Below are positions 18,231 through 27,714 of a DNA stretch of 64,000 bases, piece by piece. Each line of letters starts with the position of its first letter. The first letter of the stretch is position 1. The notes beneath the pieces were generated by a model, which saw nothing but the letters and a program-made list of their open reading frames with translations, did no database searches and was not told the origin of the DNA. This stretch comes from Limnohabitans sp. Lineage in GTDB: Bacteria; Bacteroidota; Bacteroidia; Flavobacteriales; Flavobacteriaceae. Position numbers and translations under genes: made by a program. The DNA lies in NCBI GenBank assembly GCA_030053945.1, contig JASGCW010000015.1, positions 1 through 64,000 of the forward strand, in the 5' to 3' direction.

Positions 18231-21228
18231 TATGTATTAAATGCTTTATTATATCTTGACCATCTTCAAATGCTTTTGTTTCTGTCCAGTTTTTGTTTGT
18301 ATCTTCTTTGATAATATAAACACAATCATTACCATAAATTTTTTCTTGACTAGCTAAAAAATTACCATTGGGATTGTGTTCAAAAATTTCATTTAAAATA
18401 AATTTCTTCATTTTATCTGATTGAGTATTACACGAATTGTTATTTAAAGATATTTTCAGAACAATTAAATTAAAATCTGCTGGAGTTTCTTCTATAGTAA
18501 TGTGGTTTTTAAGATAAAAACTCAACACTTCATTTACAGTAGTTTTATAATTGTATAATTTATTTTTCTTTTTTCCAATACGTTCTTTAGGTAAAAAATA
18601 ATCTTTAATTCTTTGTTTTTCCCAATATGACAACTCATATAATTCATAAATAAGTTCGTTTAGTTCTTCTTCTTTTTCTGAATAGTCAAACTTTCCTTCA
18701 GTTAAATCTTTACTGATATTTGAAATTTGAGTGACTAAATCTGGGTCTAAATTTTTTGGGATAGGAATATTTAATATATCTTCATTACCAATTCTTGAAA
18801 AAGAATCAAATACTCTTTTCCTAAGGTAAAAATCTAAATAAAATTCAATTGTATTAGAGTTTAAAATAGCCTGAAATAAATAATACAGATTTTTATCTTT
18901 AAGTTTAATTGTGTAAATTGAAAAATCAAAATAGTCCTCATCATAAGAATAAACACAATTTAACTTACTTCCTATTCTAGTAAACATCAATTTTGGACCT
19001 AAGTAAGTTTCTTTATTACTAATAGGTCTTTCAAAGTTGTTTAAAACACTAATGAATTTTTGACTTGGCAATTTGACAAAAGGTTTTAGATTAGATGGTT
19101 TTATATAGGCTTTGTTGAATATTTCATCTTCATAGTGGCTGAAATATTTGTTAATAAAGGTATTTAAGTAAGTTTCTTTGATTTGTTCGTCAAAACTTCT
19201 CCACATTTCTTTTGTAATACCAAATTCTTTTTTTCTAGCAGTCTCTCCCCAGATTTGAAAGCCACGACCAATTGATTGGTAAGAATCAATAAGTTTCTTA
19301 TTGACTCCTAGTTTTTCTGTTAGATTAATATCAAATAAATTGCCTACCAAAAAATCTCTTAGTTTAATTTCTTTAACTATAAATTTTTTTTGTTCAATTT
19401 CTACTACTTTATCCTCTTGAATAATTAATAATTCGAATGGTTTTTCTGAAAATAAACCTAAATCTACAGGATAATATTCTGTAGTATTGTTATTAAAATC
19501 ATTAGTAAAAATTAGTACAACAACACTCTCATTCGCTTTTTCAAACAAAATTTTTTTAACTCTTGAAAGGTCGTAGATTTTTTCAATTCCATAATTGGAA
19601 TAGAAGTATTCTTGAAAATCCTCAGATTTATCATTGTAAAAATTAGAACTATTAGAGACAAAACCAAATCTAGTCTCCTGATTACTCCAATCTTTTATTT
19701 TAATAAAGAAACATTGAGAAATTTGAGATGTGCCAACAATATTTTTAGCAATAATTTTTGTCTCCTCATTTACCTTATTTACTTCGTATGAATTTAAAAA
19801 AGAGATTTCCTCTCTATATTCATCTGTATTAGGAATTTTAAAAAACGGGGGGTTGCCTAACAAATAGGAAAAATGTTTTTGCTTAAATGGATCTCCAGAG
19901 ATACTAAGTGCATTTGCATATTTTATGTTATCAAAAAAAGAAAATTCAGAAAATAGTTCTACTCTTCCTTTTTGTTGTAGTTCATTAGCTATATATTCTT
20001 TAATATCTATGGGATTAATACCCTCAAATATTTGTAATGAGAGAGAAAAAAAAGTAAATCGTTGAGCTGTTAATTGTTTCTCTATCCCGAAAATGTTTTC
20101 AGACAAAAGTTGTGTTCTATATCTAATTTTGCCTATACTGTCCTCGGGTTCTAATTTCTGTTTTTTTGCAATTTCCAAAAGTCTTTGATAACCTACAATT
20201 AGGAACATTCCAGAACCACAAGAAGGATCCAAAATAGAACCTATTCGGTCTTCATTTATGACATCGTCAACAACCAGTTGGGCTAACTTTTTTGGGGTAT
20301 AATAAATTCCGTTTTCTTTTTGTTTATCTGATAAGAAAACCTCATAAATATAACTTATAAATTCTACTGGTAAAACGTCAAATTGAAAATCAAAAAGTCT
20401 TAATTGACCTACGTTTAAATCTGCACTAAATGATGTGGCAATCAAGTTACAAACTTCGTTTGTCAAAAAAGCATTTTCAATAATAGGAGTTATAAATAAA
20501 TTATTATTGAAAATCGCGTGAATTCTTTCAAATAATATATTTAAGTCTTCTATAGAATTATTAATTAATAACTTCTCATAATTAAGTTCTGCATTATTAA
20601 AATAATGACCATAAAAATGAGAATTTATGATATGATTATCTTCAAGATATTTAATATATAATGTTCTGTCTATTAATGCTTGAACTACTTCATCTCGTTT
20701 CTCCTCTTCAGAAATTAAGGTCAATAATGCTTTATATAGTTTATCTTTTAGAGTATTTAGAGTAGAAACTAATTCTTTATCAATGCTTTTATGTTTTGAT
20801 TTAACTATAAATTTATGATAATTTGTCCAAAACACCCCACTATCAAATTTCCATCTTTTAATCTGATCTAATTTATTTAAATCCTTAACAGTTGTTGAGA
20901 ATGTATCTAATTTACTGTCGTTATAGGATACTTTGGGGGAATATTTAGCATAAAGTAATTCTAAAGTTTCTTCATCAGAAAAACAGAATATTAAGTTAGC
21001 ATCATTTTTATTCCAAATATATTTCCTAACTTCTTGAATTTCATTTTTTTCTAAAACAGAAGTAATCAAATAAAAAGAAGTATTAGTGTTTTGTGGTGAT
21101 TTATAATATAATATAGAATCCTTAAGCTTATTTGAAAGTGTTGGATTTTTTTCAATTTCAATTAATTTAATCTTCAAATCTTGATTGAAGTTAAATCCTA
21201 AATTTGAAAAAAAACTTAAGTATTCCAT
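18205..21228 (-). CDS. Eco57I/TaqI-like N6-adenine DNA methylase (type II restriction-modification)
   Basis: The 1007-residue protein carries an N6-adenine methylase core. GIYYTPKKLA (307-316) precedes SAM-binding motif I DPSCGSG (334-340), and catalytic motif IV is NPPF (459-462) in LLGNPPFFKIP. The N-terminal 300 residues are helical with no obvious nuclease motif. The region after about 640 resembles the TaqI-like/Eco57I target-recognition domain (GRGFQIWGETARKKEFGI, SRIGNEDILNIPIP). The length suits a type IIG-like enzyme, but the cleavage function may be in the overlapping downstream gene. No phage or integrase genes are next to it. Confidence 0.85.
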   Translation of the reverse strand: MEYLSFFSNLGFNFNQDLKIKLIEIEKNPTLSNKLKDSILYYKSPQNTNTSFYLITSVLEKNEIQEVRKYIWNKNDANLIFCFSDEETLELLYAKYSPKVSYNDSKLDTFSTTVKDLNKLDQIKRWKFDSGVFWTNYHKFIVKSKHKSIDKELVSTLNTLKDKLYKALLTLISEEEKRDEVVQALIDRTLYIKYLEDNHIINSHFYGHYFNNAELNYEKLLINNSIEDLNILFERIHAIFNNNLFITPIIENAFLTNEVCNLIATSFSADLNVGQLRLFDFQFDVLPVEFISYIYEVFLSDKQKENGIYYTPKKLAQLVVDDVINEDRIGSILDPSCGSGMFLIVGYQRLLEIAKKQKLEPEDSIGKIRYRTQLLSENIFGIEKQLTAQRFTFFSLSLQIFEGINPIDIKEYIANELQQKGRVELFSEFSFFDNIKYANALSISGDPFKQKHFSYLLGNPPFFKIPNTDEYREEISFLNSYEVNKVNEETKIIAKNIVGTSQISQCFFIKIKDWSNQETRFGFVSNSSNFYNDKSEDFQEYFYSNYGIEKIYDLSRVKKILFEKANESVVVLIFTNDFNNNTTEYYPVDLGLFSEKPFELLIIQEDKVVEIEQKKFIVKEIKLRDFLVGNLFDINLTEKLGVNKKLIDSYQSIGRGFQIWGETARKKEFGITKEMWRSFDEQIKETYLNTFINKYFSHYEDEIFNKAYIKPSNLKPFVKLPSQKFISVLNNFERPISNKETYLGPKLMFTRIGSKLNCVYSYDEDYFDFSIYTIKLKDKNLYYLFQAILNSNTIEFYLDFYLRKRVFDSFSRIGNEDILNIPIPKNLDPDLVTQISNISKDLTEGKFDYSEKEEELNELIYELYELSYWEKQRIKDYFLPKERIGKKKNKLYNYKTTVNEVLSFYLKNHITIEETPADFNLIVLKISLNNNSCNTQSDKMKKFILNEIFEHNPNGNFLASQEKIYGNDCVYIIKEDTNKNWTETKAFEDGQDIIKHLIHSENGERIH

Positions 21229-21525
21229 TTGTTGATTTTGATAGATACAATACTTTTATTAAAAAGTAACTTTTACAAAACTAAGAATAATAATGAAAAA
21301 TAAACAAAACCTCTTTAATTAATATCTGTACATAAGAGGCTTTTCTCTGACTAACTTTTCTAAAAACATATATAATCCGCTCCTCAAACCTCAACCCTGC
21401 GAAGAAACAAAAACAAGTAACACAATAATGATAATAGCCATAACAATCGCTAGGGTAACTTTAGTAGTCGATATAGGCGTTTGCTAATTTCTTTTCAGAG
21501 AGTTTAGTTTTTCTACTTTGAAGTT

Positions 21526-21546
21526 TTTTAGTTTGTCAAGGAATGT
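21526..21546 (-). repeat. Cassette-junction repeat, copy C
   Basis: The plus-strand core tagtttgtcaaggaa, here followed by tgt, is shared with copies at 27715-27735 and 31325-31345; this copy differs at one of 21 positions. On the minus strand it reads FLDKLK. It lies just past the last immunity gene of the array. Confidence 0.7.
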
Positions 21547-21553
21547 GGAGAAA

Positions 21554-21577
21554 AAAAACGGATATAATGCCGTTTTT
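21554..21577 (-). terminator. Terminator after the SH3 lipoprotein gene
   Basis: aaaaacgg (21554-21561) and ccgttttt (21570-21577) form a stem with an eight-base loop, followed on the minus strand by a T-run. It lies directly after the stop of the gene ending at 21580. A hairpin with the same aaaaacgg stem style is found at 24279-24306. Confidence 0.75.
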
Positions 21578-21579
21578 AT

Positions 21580-22431
21580 TTATTTTGATACAATTCTAGA
21601 TTTGTGAACATAGCCTTCTTTGTTGTCTTTTGTTTTTATGTATAACCAATCTTGATTTTCATTATTTATTATGTCTATATGTTCACCAGATTTAACTTGA
21701 CCTTTTACGTAAGAATTAGAAAATTCATCATCTCTCAAATTACATTGTCCATCTTTGTCAAATATAAAATAATTGTATTTTTTCTTGAGAAGTTCATTTA
21801 TTTGTTTTGATTTTGATTTTGAATCATTATAAAATATAGTTTCACCATTTTCATCAAGACCTTTTCTATTTTTGTTAATTTCTAAATTAGCTAAAGTATT
21901 TGATAAAACCTCTGTAGATAATTTGACTTCATCAATTGAAACAATATAACCAGTTTTTAGAATTATTTTTACTGCATTATAATCTTCTTGATTAATTGCC
22001 GCAATCATAATTTCTTTAAGTTTGTTATTTATTGAATATTTTTCGATAAAATAATTAAGCCATTCACTATTAATGAAGTATTCACTGTTTTCAAAAGTTT
22101 CATTATTGACCAAATTCAATAAATTGTCATTTTCGAAATCTTCTTTTTTTAAATGTTCTTTCTCAAAACTTGCTAGTTTTTCCTTGAATTTTATTTCTTC
22201 CTCATCTTTTGGGTTTTCTAAATCTTTTGGTGTAAACTTGATTATTGTACCTTCATTAAATAAATTTCCAAATTCAATCGAACTTTCTTGATTTTCTAAA
22301 CTGTTACTTTCTTGATTATTAAGTTTAGATGTGTCTTCCTTATTTGAATCGTTGGAATTATTTGTTGTATCATTATCTTTTTTGCAAGAAAAACACGCAA
22401 TTATTAACGCTAGATAAATGAATTTTTTCAT
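21580..22431 (-). CDS. Lipoprotein with C-terminal SH3-like domain, candidate immunity protein
   Basis: The 283-residue protein starts with a lipoprotein signal (LALIIACFSC, lipidated Cys16) and a low-complexity Asn/Ser/Asp linker to about residue 50. A helical region follows, and the last 60 residues have the bacterial SH3 pattern: CNLRDDEFS, VKSGEHIDIIN, DWLYIKTKDNKEGYVHKS. SH3 domains often bind peptidoglycan. It is the last of five secreted or lipoprotein genes after the broken effector. A protective role against a cell-wall hydrolase is inferred from position only. Confidence 0.7.
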   Translation of the reverse strand: MKKFIYLALIIACFSCKKDNDTTNNSNDSNKEDTSKLNNQESNSLENQESSIEFGNLFNEGTIIKFTPKDLENPKDEEEIKFKEKLASFEKEHLKKEDFENDNLLNLVNNETFENSEYFINSEWLNYFIEKYSINNKLKEIMIAAINQEDYNAVKIILKTGYIVSIDEVKLSTEVLSNTLANLEINKNRKGLDENGETIFYNDSKSKSKQINELLKKKYNYFIFDKDGQCNLRDDEFSNSYVKGQVKSGEHIDIINNENQDWLYIKTKDNKEGYVHKSRIVSK

Positions 22432-22511
22432 TGGTTTTTTAGTTTTGTATATGCCTGTGAAATACCAGTAACTTCAAAAGGTTTAATATAGAAAATCCAG
22501 TCAATCTAAAG

Positions 22512-23327
22512 TTAATATTTAGCAACAGTATAATTTTTATCTATCTTAAAATATTTTGTTTCTTCTCCTATACTTCCAATTTCACTAAAGGTAGAAAACT
22601 TATTATCTGAGACAGTAATTGAAACAAAATACTCTGAATCTCCTCTTGTTATGGAAGTTATAATCTTTTTTGATTTTTCGTCAGTATTTAAGAAGAAACA
22701 TTTGTAGTTTTCTCCTTCGTACCCTTTTGAGACTAAGTAATCAATTAGTTTGGTTGAAGGAGTGTAACTGTTTTTGATTTCGTTAGGTAAATCGTTCATA
22801 TATTTCTTTAAGTCAAAAGGCACAGCAATTAAATTGTATGGACCTTTCTCATTTACAATTTCTAAAGTATTTGATGAGTTGTTTTTTGCGATACCTTTTG
22901 TAAATATTTTAGCTCCTATTTTAGATAGTTCATTTTTTAATAATGAACTATCATCATTTAGAATATTTTCTGAATTTGTACTAAGATGAAAGCTTTTCAG
23001 TAGTTCATTCTCATCACTTTCAAAGATATAAGTTTCTGAGTATTCATCTTGTGGGTTTTCATTTATATATTGAATGACGTTATATTTTATTTCGACAGAA
23101 TTTTTATTTTCTTTTCTTGAGACTTCATTATATGTCATAGCACAACCTGAACCACAATCAATGGTAAAGGATTCGTTAGAATTTGTCTTTGTTTCGCTAG
23201 ATGAGGTAGAATTGTTAGTTACAATGCTGTCGTTAGCGATACTGGTGTTTGTGTCTTTTGTGTCAGTTGTATTTTCTTTACAACTAAATAAAAAAAGGAA
23301 TAGAATTGTGATAAAAATGGTTCTCAC
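22512..23327 (-). CDS. Lipoprotein of unknown function, candidate immunity protein
   Basis: The 271-residue protein has a lipobox in FLFLFSCKEN (Cys16), a Ser/Thr/Asn-rich linker to about 50, and a mature part I do not recognise, with CGSGCAMTYNEV near residue 58-69 and a stretch of alternating beta strands. The neighbour genes are also lipoproteins of similar size. It lies 11 bases after the stop of the upstream lipoprotein gene. Immunity is suggested only by its place in the array. Confidence 0.65.
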   Translation of the reverse strand: MRTIFITILFLFLFSCKENTTDTKDTNTSIANDSIVTNNSTSSSETKTNSNESFTIDCGSGCAMTYNEVSRKENKNSVEIKYNVIQYINENPQDEYSETYIFESDENELLKSFHLSTNSENILNDDSSLLKNELSKIGAKIFTKGIAKNNSSNTLEIVNEKGPYNLIAVPFDLKKYMNDLPNEIKNSYTPSTKLIDYLVSKGYEGENYKCFFLNTDEKSKKIITSITRGDSEYFVSITVSDNKFSTFSEIGSIGEETKYFKIDKNYTVAKY

Positions 23328-23338
23328 TAGTTTATATT

Positions 23339-24250
23339 TTATTTTGGATTTATAATTCCATTAGAATCAATTTTGTATTTTTTGTATGGAATTCTTTTTT
23401 CCAATAAATTTTTATGTCTAAATAGTTCTATAGAGTAATCTTTTTGTATAATAAAATCTAATAACATATTGTTTTCGTTAGAAGATATTTTTAAGCTAGA
23501 TATAATCTTATTATCTTTTATAGTTATTAAATCAATAGTTGACAAATCATCGGATTCGTCAAAATACAAAATAACTGGTTGAATTTCTTCAAATTTTGGT
23601 AAATAGCTATAGCTACTAGGAAGTTTATATTTGTTTGTAGATAAAATATTCAACAAAGATTTATTTGTACTCAACATTACAACTTGAAAATGTTCTTGAC
23701 AAAAATTTTCTTCGGGCTCAAAAATGCATTTTTTATAATAATCTGAATAGTCAAAAGGTAAAGTTGCTGTCGCAGATATGTCTTGAACAATATTTTTCTT
23801 TACTTCGCAGACTGCAAAAAAATTGTCATCTAACAAAGATGTATTAAATTCTACAGATTTAGGGTTTTCAGGGTCGGAAGATATATTGTTTAATTTTTTT
23901 TCATTTGGAAATAATTCAAGCCAAGCAATGGTGCTTTCTACTATTTGTTTGTTTTTAGGGTTTTCAGAAATATCATTCTCAACATAAACTTGGATTTTAA
24001 TTTTTTGACCATCGTTACTTTCTATTCTTGTAAAATAATTTTTATATTCTTTAATTAAATTGGTTGATGAAACAATTTCATAGACGAGCTGTCCACAATC
24101 CGAAACTATCTTTTGGTTTTGGTTTTTATCAACTAGTTTTGTTGAATCTGTTTGTGTTTTTTGATCTAAAACAATATTCTGATTTGTTTCTTTTTTACAG
24201 CTTACTAACAAGAAACCAGAACTAAGAATTATCCAGATTAGTTGCTTCAT
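23339..24250 (-). CDS. Lipoprotein of unknown function, candidate immunity protein
   Basis: The 303-residue protein has a clear lipoprotein signal (SSGFLLVSCKKE, Cys19), a short polar linker with repeated Gln/Lys/Thr residues, and an unrecognised mature domain. It begins after a terminator at 24279-24306, so it probably has its own promoter, and it is followed closely by the next lipoprotein gene. It shows no evident similarity to its neighbours. Its immunity role is inferred. Confidence 0.65.
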   Translation of the reverse strand: MKQLIWIILSSGFLLVSCKKETNQNIVLDQKTQTDSTKLVDKNQNQKIVSDCGQLVYEIVSSTNLIKEYKNYFTRIESNDGQKIKIQVYVENDISENPKNKQIVESTIAWLELFPNEKKLNNISSDPENPKSVEFNTSLLDDNFFAVCEVKKNIVQDISATATLPFDYSDYYKKCIFEPEENFCQEHFQVVMLSTNKSLLNILSTNKYKLPSSYSYLPKFEEIQPVILYFDESDDLSTIDLITIKDNKIISSLKISSNENNMLLDFIIQKDYSIELFRHKNLLEKRIPYKKYKIDSNGIINPK

Positions 24251-24278
24251 TTTGATGTGATGGTTTTACTAATGGTTT

Positions 24279-24306
24279 AAAAAAACGGCTCAATGCCGTT
24301 TTTTTT
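24279..24306 (-). terminator. Terminator within the lipoprotein array
   Basis: aaaaaaacggc (24279-24289) and gccgttttttt (24295-24305) form an 11-bp stem with a five-base loop. On the minus strand it follows the gene ending at 24333 and precedes the gene starting at 24250, splitting the array into two transcription units. Confidence 0.8.
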
Positions 24307-24332
24307 AAATTTGTAATACAAATGAACTTAAA

Positions 24333-25463
24333 TTATTTTAGATTATCTAGGTCTAAACTTTCAAAATCTATTTTTCCAAAATTCTTTTCGGTTTTATCAA
24401 TTCGTTTATTAGTCTCTAAGTCTAAAAAAGTATATTTTGTAAGAAAGAATTTTTTTGTGGTATTATCAAATTTGAAAGTTAAATATTTTTCATAGATGCT
24501 ACTGTCTGGAACTTCATTAAATAAAATAACTGTAAAATAACCATCTTTGCAATCAATTTTTTTGAATTTATCAAAAGAATCATTTCTGAAAATATTAGGG
24601 TTCTCAAACAATGTTTTACCATCGTTCATGTTAACTATAATAGGACATTTCTTAGTGGTTTCATCATCTGAGGTGAAATCTCGCTTATTGTCAAAAATTT
24701 CAATTTTATCATTTATACCATTATTGTCAAAATCATTCGTTTTAGAGTCGATTAGATTGAATTTGCTTAAATCATTTTTGTTTGGATTGTTTGAAGATTT
24801 TAAACTTTTAATTTTATCGATTAATGATTTATTTGAGTTTATTGTCTCTTTTTCCAACTTGTAAGTTAATATAACATTTGATGATAACTTTTTAGTGAAT
24901 GAATATATACCTTGATTATTTACAATTGTAAAATCCTGTGATTGCAATGGTATATTATTAGTTTTATTGAATTTTTCAAATTCACTCGTATTTTCAATTG
25001 TTAAATTTCCTAAATAATTGAAATAATCTTTACTGAAATTATAGACTGAAAATCTTTCATATTCCTCCGTAGCAATAGGTAATATCAATATGCCTTCATT
25101 AAAAGATTCTGAATGATAAATTGAAATTTCTTTTTCAGCTGTTTCAAAATCAGAATCGTATGTGAAATTATAATCTACAGTTTCAAGTTCTTTAACAAGT
25201 TTGTTTTGATACTGTGTAGTTATAAAAGTGTTTTCTTCTAATAAATTAAATTCAAGATTATAATTATCAAAGTTTAGATTTAATGTGCTTAGTTGGTTTG
25301 AGTCTTCTTTATAGTTATTTTTAGTTGTAAAAAGGACTTTTTTATAATCTCCTTGTTGATTTGTATTTTGAGTATTTTCTGAAACTGATTCAGTTTTAGT
25401 AGTATCATTTTTACATGAAAAAATGATAAATAAAATTATTAAAAGACTAATAGATTTTCTCAT
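24333..25463 (-). CDS. Lipoprotein, paralogue of the downstream-of-effector immunity candidate
   Basis: The 376-residue protein has a lipobox (LFIIFSCKND, Cys17). Its C-terminal part aligns by eye with the neighbouring 193-residue protein: KDGYFTVILF versus KDNYFTFEQQ, LTFKFDNTTKKFFLTKY versus TTFKYDITKKKIYLHKY, and KNFGKIDFESLDL versus KNFGVIEFSNFEM. It also has DFDNNGINDKIEIF, an EF-hand-like acidic loop. The ATG abuts the stop of the preceding gene. A duplicated immunity gene with an added N-terminal domain is my reading. Confidence 0.7.
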   Translation of the reverse strand: MRKSISLLIILFIIFSCKNDTTKTESVSENTQNTNQQGDYKKVLFTTKNNYKEDSNQLSTLNLNFDNYNLEFNLLEENTFITTQYQNKLVKELETVDYNFTYDSDFETAEKEISIYHSESFNEGILILPIATEEYERFSVYNFSKDYFNYLGNLTIENTSEFEKFNKTNNIPLQSQDFTIVNNQGIYSFTKKLSSNVILTYKLEKETINSNKSLIDKIKSLKSSNNPNKNDLSKFNLIDSKTNDFDNNGINDKIEIFDNKRDFTSDDETTKKCPIIVNMNDGKTLFENPNIFRNDSFDKFKKIDCKDGYFTVILFNEVPDSSIYEKYLTFKFDNTTKKFFLTKYTFLDLETNKRIDKTEKNFGKIDFESLDLDNLK

Positions 25464-26045
25464 TTAATTTAAAATGTCTTTTAGCTCACTCATTTCAAAG
25501 TTACTAAATTCTATAACTCCAAAATTTTTCACTGTATAGATTTTTGTATAGTCTTTTTTGTTATTTGTAAAAGTTTTCGAAATCCCATATTTATGTAAAT
25601 ATATTTTCTTTTTGGTTATATCATATTTGAAAGTTGTATAATCATTTTCAAAAAAATCTTGTCCACTACCAGATTGTTGCTCAAAAGTAAAATAATTATC
25701 TTTTATAGCTAGATTTTGAAATCCTTCTGCTAGACTGTTTCTGTTTTGGGGGTATATTATACTCCCACATTCATAAAGCCTATAACTGTCCGAATTATTT
25801 ATAAATACACAAACATTAATTGTGTCTTCTCCTTTTTTAATTTTATTTTTATTTGGTTTTAAAATTACTATGTAATCTGTTTTTTTGTCCATATTCAAAT
25901 CACATTCTTTTTTTGTAAATAAAACATATCCTAAATCTTTGTACGGCTTGATTTCGTTTTCAATGTTTAATTTTTGTTGCGAATAGATTAAGTGAGTAGT
26001 TAATGAAATAACTATTGTTAAAAAAAAATTGATTTTAGTTTTCAT
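25464..26045 (-). CDS. Secreted protein overlapping the broken effector, candidate cognate immunity protein
   Basis: The 193-residue protein has a signal peptide (about 1-22, ending THLIYSQQ) rather than a lipobox, and an acidic loop DLNMDKKTDYIVIL. The start ATG at 26045 lies within the last 11 bases of the GH19/DUF5675 effector gene, the closest coupling of any gene in the array, so it is the best candidate for its immunity protein. The next gene (24333-25463) contains a diverged copy of it. Confidence 0.72.
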   Translation of the reverse strand: MKTKINFFLTIVISLTTHLIYSQQKLNIENEIKPYKDLGYVLFTKKECDLNMDKKTDYIVILKPNKNKIKKGEDTINVCVFINNSDSYRLYECGSIIYPQNRNSLAEGFQNLAIKDNYFTFEQQSGSGQDFFENDYTTFKYDITKKKIYLHKYGISKTFTNNKKDYTKIYTVKNFGVIEFSNFEMSELKDILN

Positions 26046-27378
26046 AATTAGCGGTTATAATTAATTTAGAATTTGTTAAGCCTCTTTTTTTTGCTTCAGC
26101 TTTTATTTTGTCAAACATTGTTTTGCTGTCTATAACTTTATCTACACCTTTGGATGTGCCAGGTAATAGGCAGCCCTCTGTATCTTCAGCACTATTGCCT
26201 TTATGAATCAAGATTGCTCGAGATAGCGGTACTTCACTATTATAGACTTTGAGTACATCTTTGAATTTGGTTCCGTTATGCCATACTAAATTGTAAGTAC
26301 CGACGGGAATTCTTTGTTCTTTACCCGATGTAGTTGTATCAGGACCTTTTTCTTCTAGTATATATCCTTTAATGTCAGTGTCATCTATTGTGAATTCACC
26401 TATTGTTGAATTATTTGTTTGCCATTTTCTTACCAGTCTTATAATAAATGGCTTATTGTTTGATTGTTCACCTTCAGTGAAATTACAAGAATCTATTTTA
26501 AATATTTTCGATGTCTTTTCGTCAAAAACTTCTTGTTTTTCACTATAATTACTTCTTCCATTAGCAAGCGTTACATCATTTCCAACTTTTGGACAAATTT
26601 TTCCTTTTACATTTTTAGTTCCGTTTGCAATTTTATTTATTTTATTATAATCAAAGAATGCCATTGATGTAAGTACAGCAATTTTTATATCAGTTGCAAC
26701 GGCATCTGAATTATTCAAAATATTTACATTTTCATATTTTAAAGTATATTTATTTGCAGCTTCATAATTACCGCGTCCTGTTAACTGAATGCATCCTTTT
26801 CCTCTAAAATTCCAACCATCTTCTTTACCTGTATTACCTAGTATTTTACCCATAGCTGAATTTGGTCCGTATGCTAAGTTTGCTATCATTTCTTGATTAG
26901 CTTTTTGAGTAATTATTTTTTTATGGTTTTTAAATTCTTCTTTTCTACCGTATAAATAAGATTCACTATTTTTATAAAAATATGAAAAGATGATTTTATA
27001 TTTATTCGTTTTAGGATTTAATCTGCCTTTATATAAATCATCAGCTAAATAATCAAAGCTTTCGCCTTTTTTAAGAGTAAAACTTAGTCCGCTTTCTACT
27101 GCTGCTTGTGCAAAGAAATGTGCTTTGTTCCATCAAGTATTCATGTTTAACGGTTTCATATACTTGTTGTATGTATCTGCAATTTGTTTAAGCTTGTTGT
27201 CATCAGCTTTGGTGAAAATTTGTTTAAGTTCAGCTACGGTTATGTCCTTATCACAATTAGGGCATTTACCATTTGTTTGTGTATTAGTCTTCGGCGAATC
27301 AGGTTGCTCCACCTTAGTCTTCGTTACATTAGTAGGAATATCCTGTTTAAGGGCTTTTACATCTACATCTATAACTGC

Positions 27379-27440
27379 GCTTTTTATATGGGCGTGTGTG
27401 TCTAAAACTTCGATGTCAACAAAAAACTCTTGTTCGCTAC
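27379..27440 (-). repeat. 62-bp tract identical to 30150-30211
   Basis: Read on the plus strand, this tract begins gctttttatatgggcgtgtg and ends tgttcgctac. It is identical by eye to 30150-30211 in the intact 830-residue effector gene, including synonymous positions, while the sequence on both sides diverges. It encodes most of EFFVDIEVLDTHAHIKS in both genes. This suggests gene conversion or a recent recombination tract. Confidence 0.75.
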
Positions 27441-27714
27441 TTTCAAAAAAATCGTCGCCTAGGCTTCTTGGTACTTTGTTTAAGGTTACATCTATAGAGC
27501 ACTTGTCAGAGACAAGAGTATCTTTTTTATCGATAATTAATTGATTCTCGGTAATGTCTTGCTCGTAGAGTTTAAACCGTATGGGCTTTCCTTTAAGTCC
27601 TGTGCTTTCTATCCATACTCTTATAATACCTCCTTTTTCAGTTCCTGTGATGGCTTTATTATTTGTATCGGTGGTATATACTTTGCTTATATCTTTCTCA
27701 GCTATATGGGGTAC

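Larger units (their letters stand above)
21229..21579. other. Gene-free stretch between the methylase and the immunity lipoprotein array
   Basis: The 351 bp hold the third junction repeat (21526-21546), a terminator (21554-21577) and, on the minus strand, a relic reading frame. From the junction repeat it reads FLDKLKNFKVEKLNSLKRN, a TAG stop, then PISTTKVTLAIVMAIIIIVL and a few more residues to a TGA near 21395. The second part looks like a membrane segment. It has no proper start codon. It may be the remains of another cassette, or chance. The rest is AT-rich upstream sequence of the methylase gene. Confidence 0.5.

Noticed and set aside
18205..21228. BREX PglX methylase
   Set aside because: The methylase motifs are similar in type, but no other BREX gene is adjacent and the TaqI-like C-terminal region with an overlapping small gene fits a type II system better.
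26035..26889. Independent intact 284-residue DUF5675 gene
   Set aside because: The same frame continues upstream through a single TGA into the rest of a GH19-like domain and an Ig-like domain, so this is the tail of a broken larger gene.
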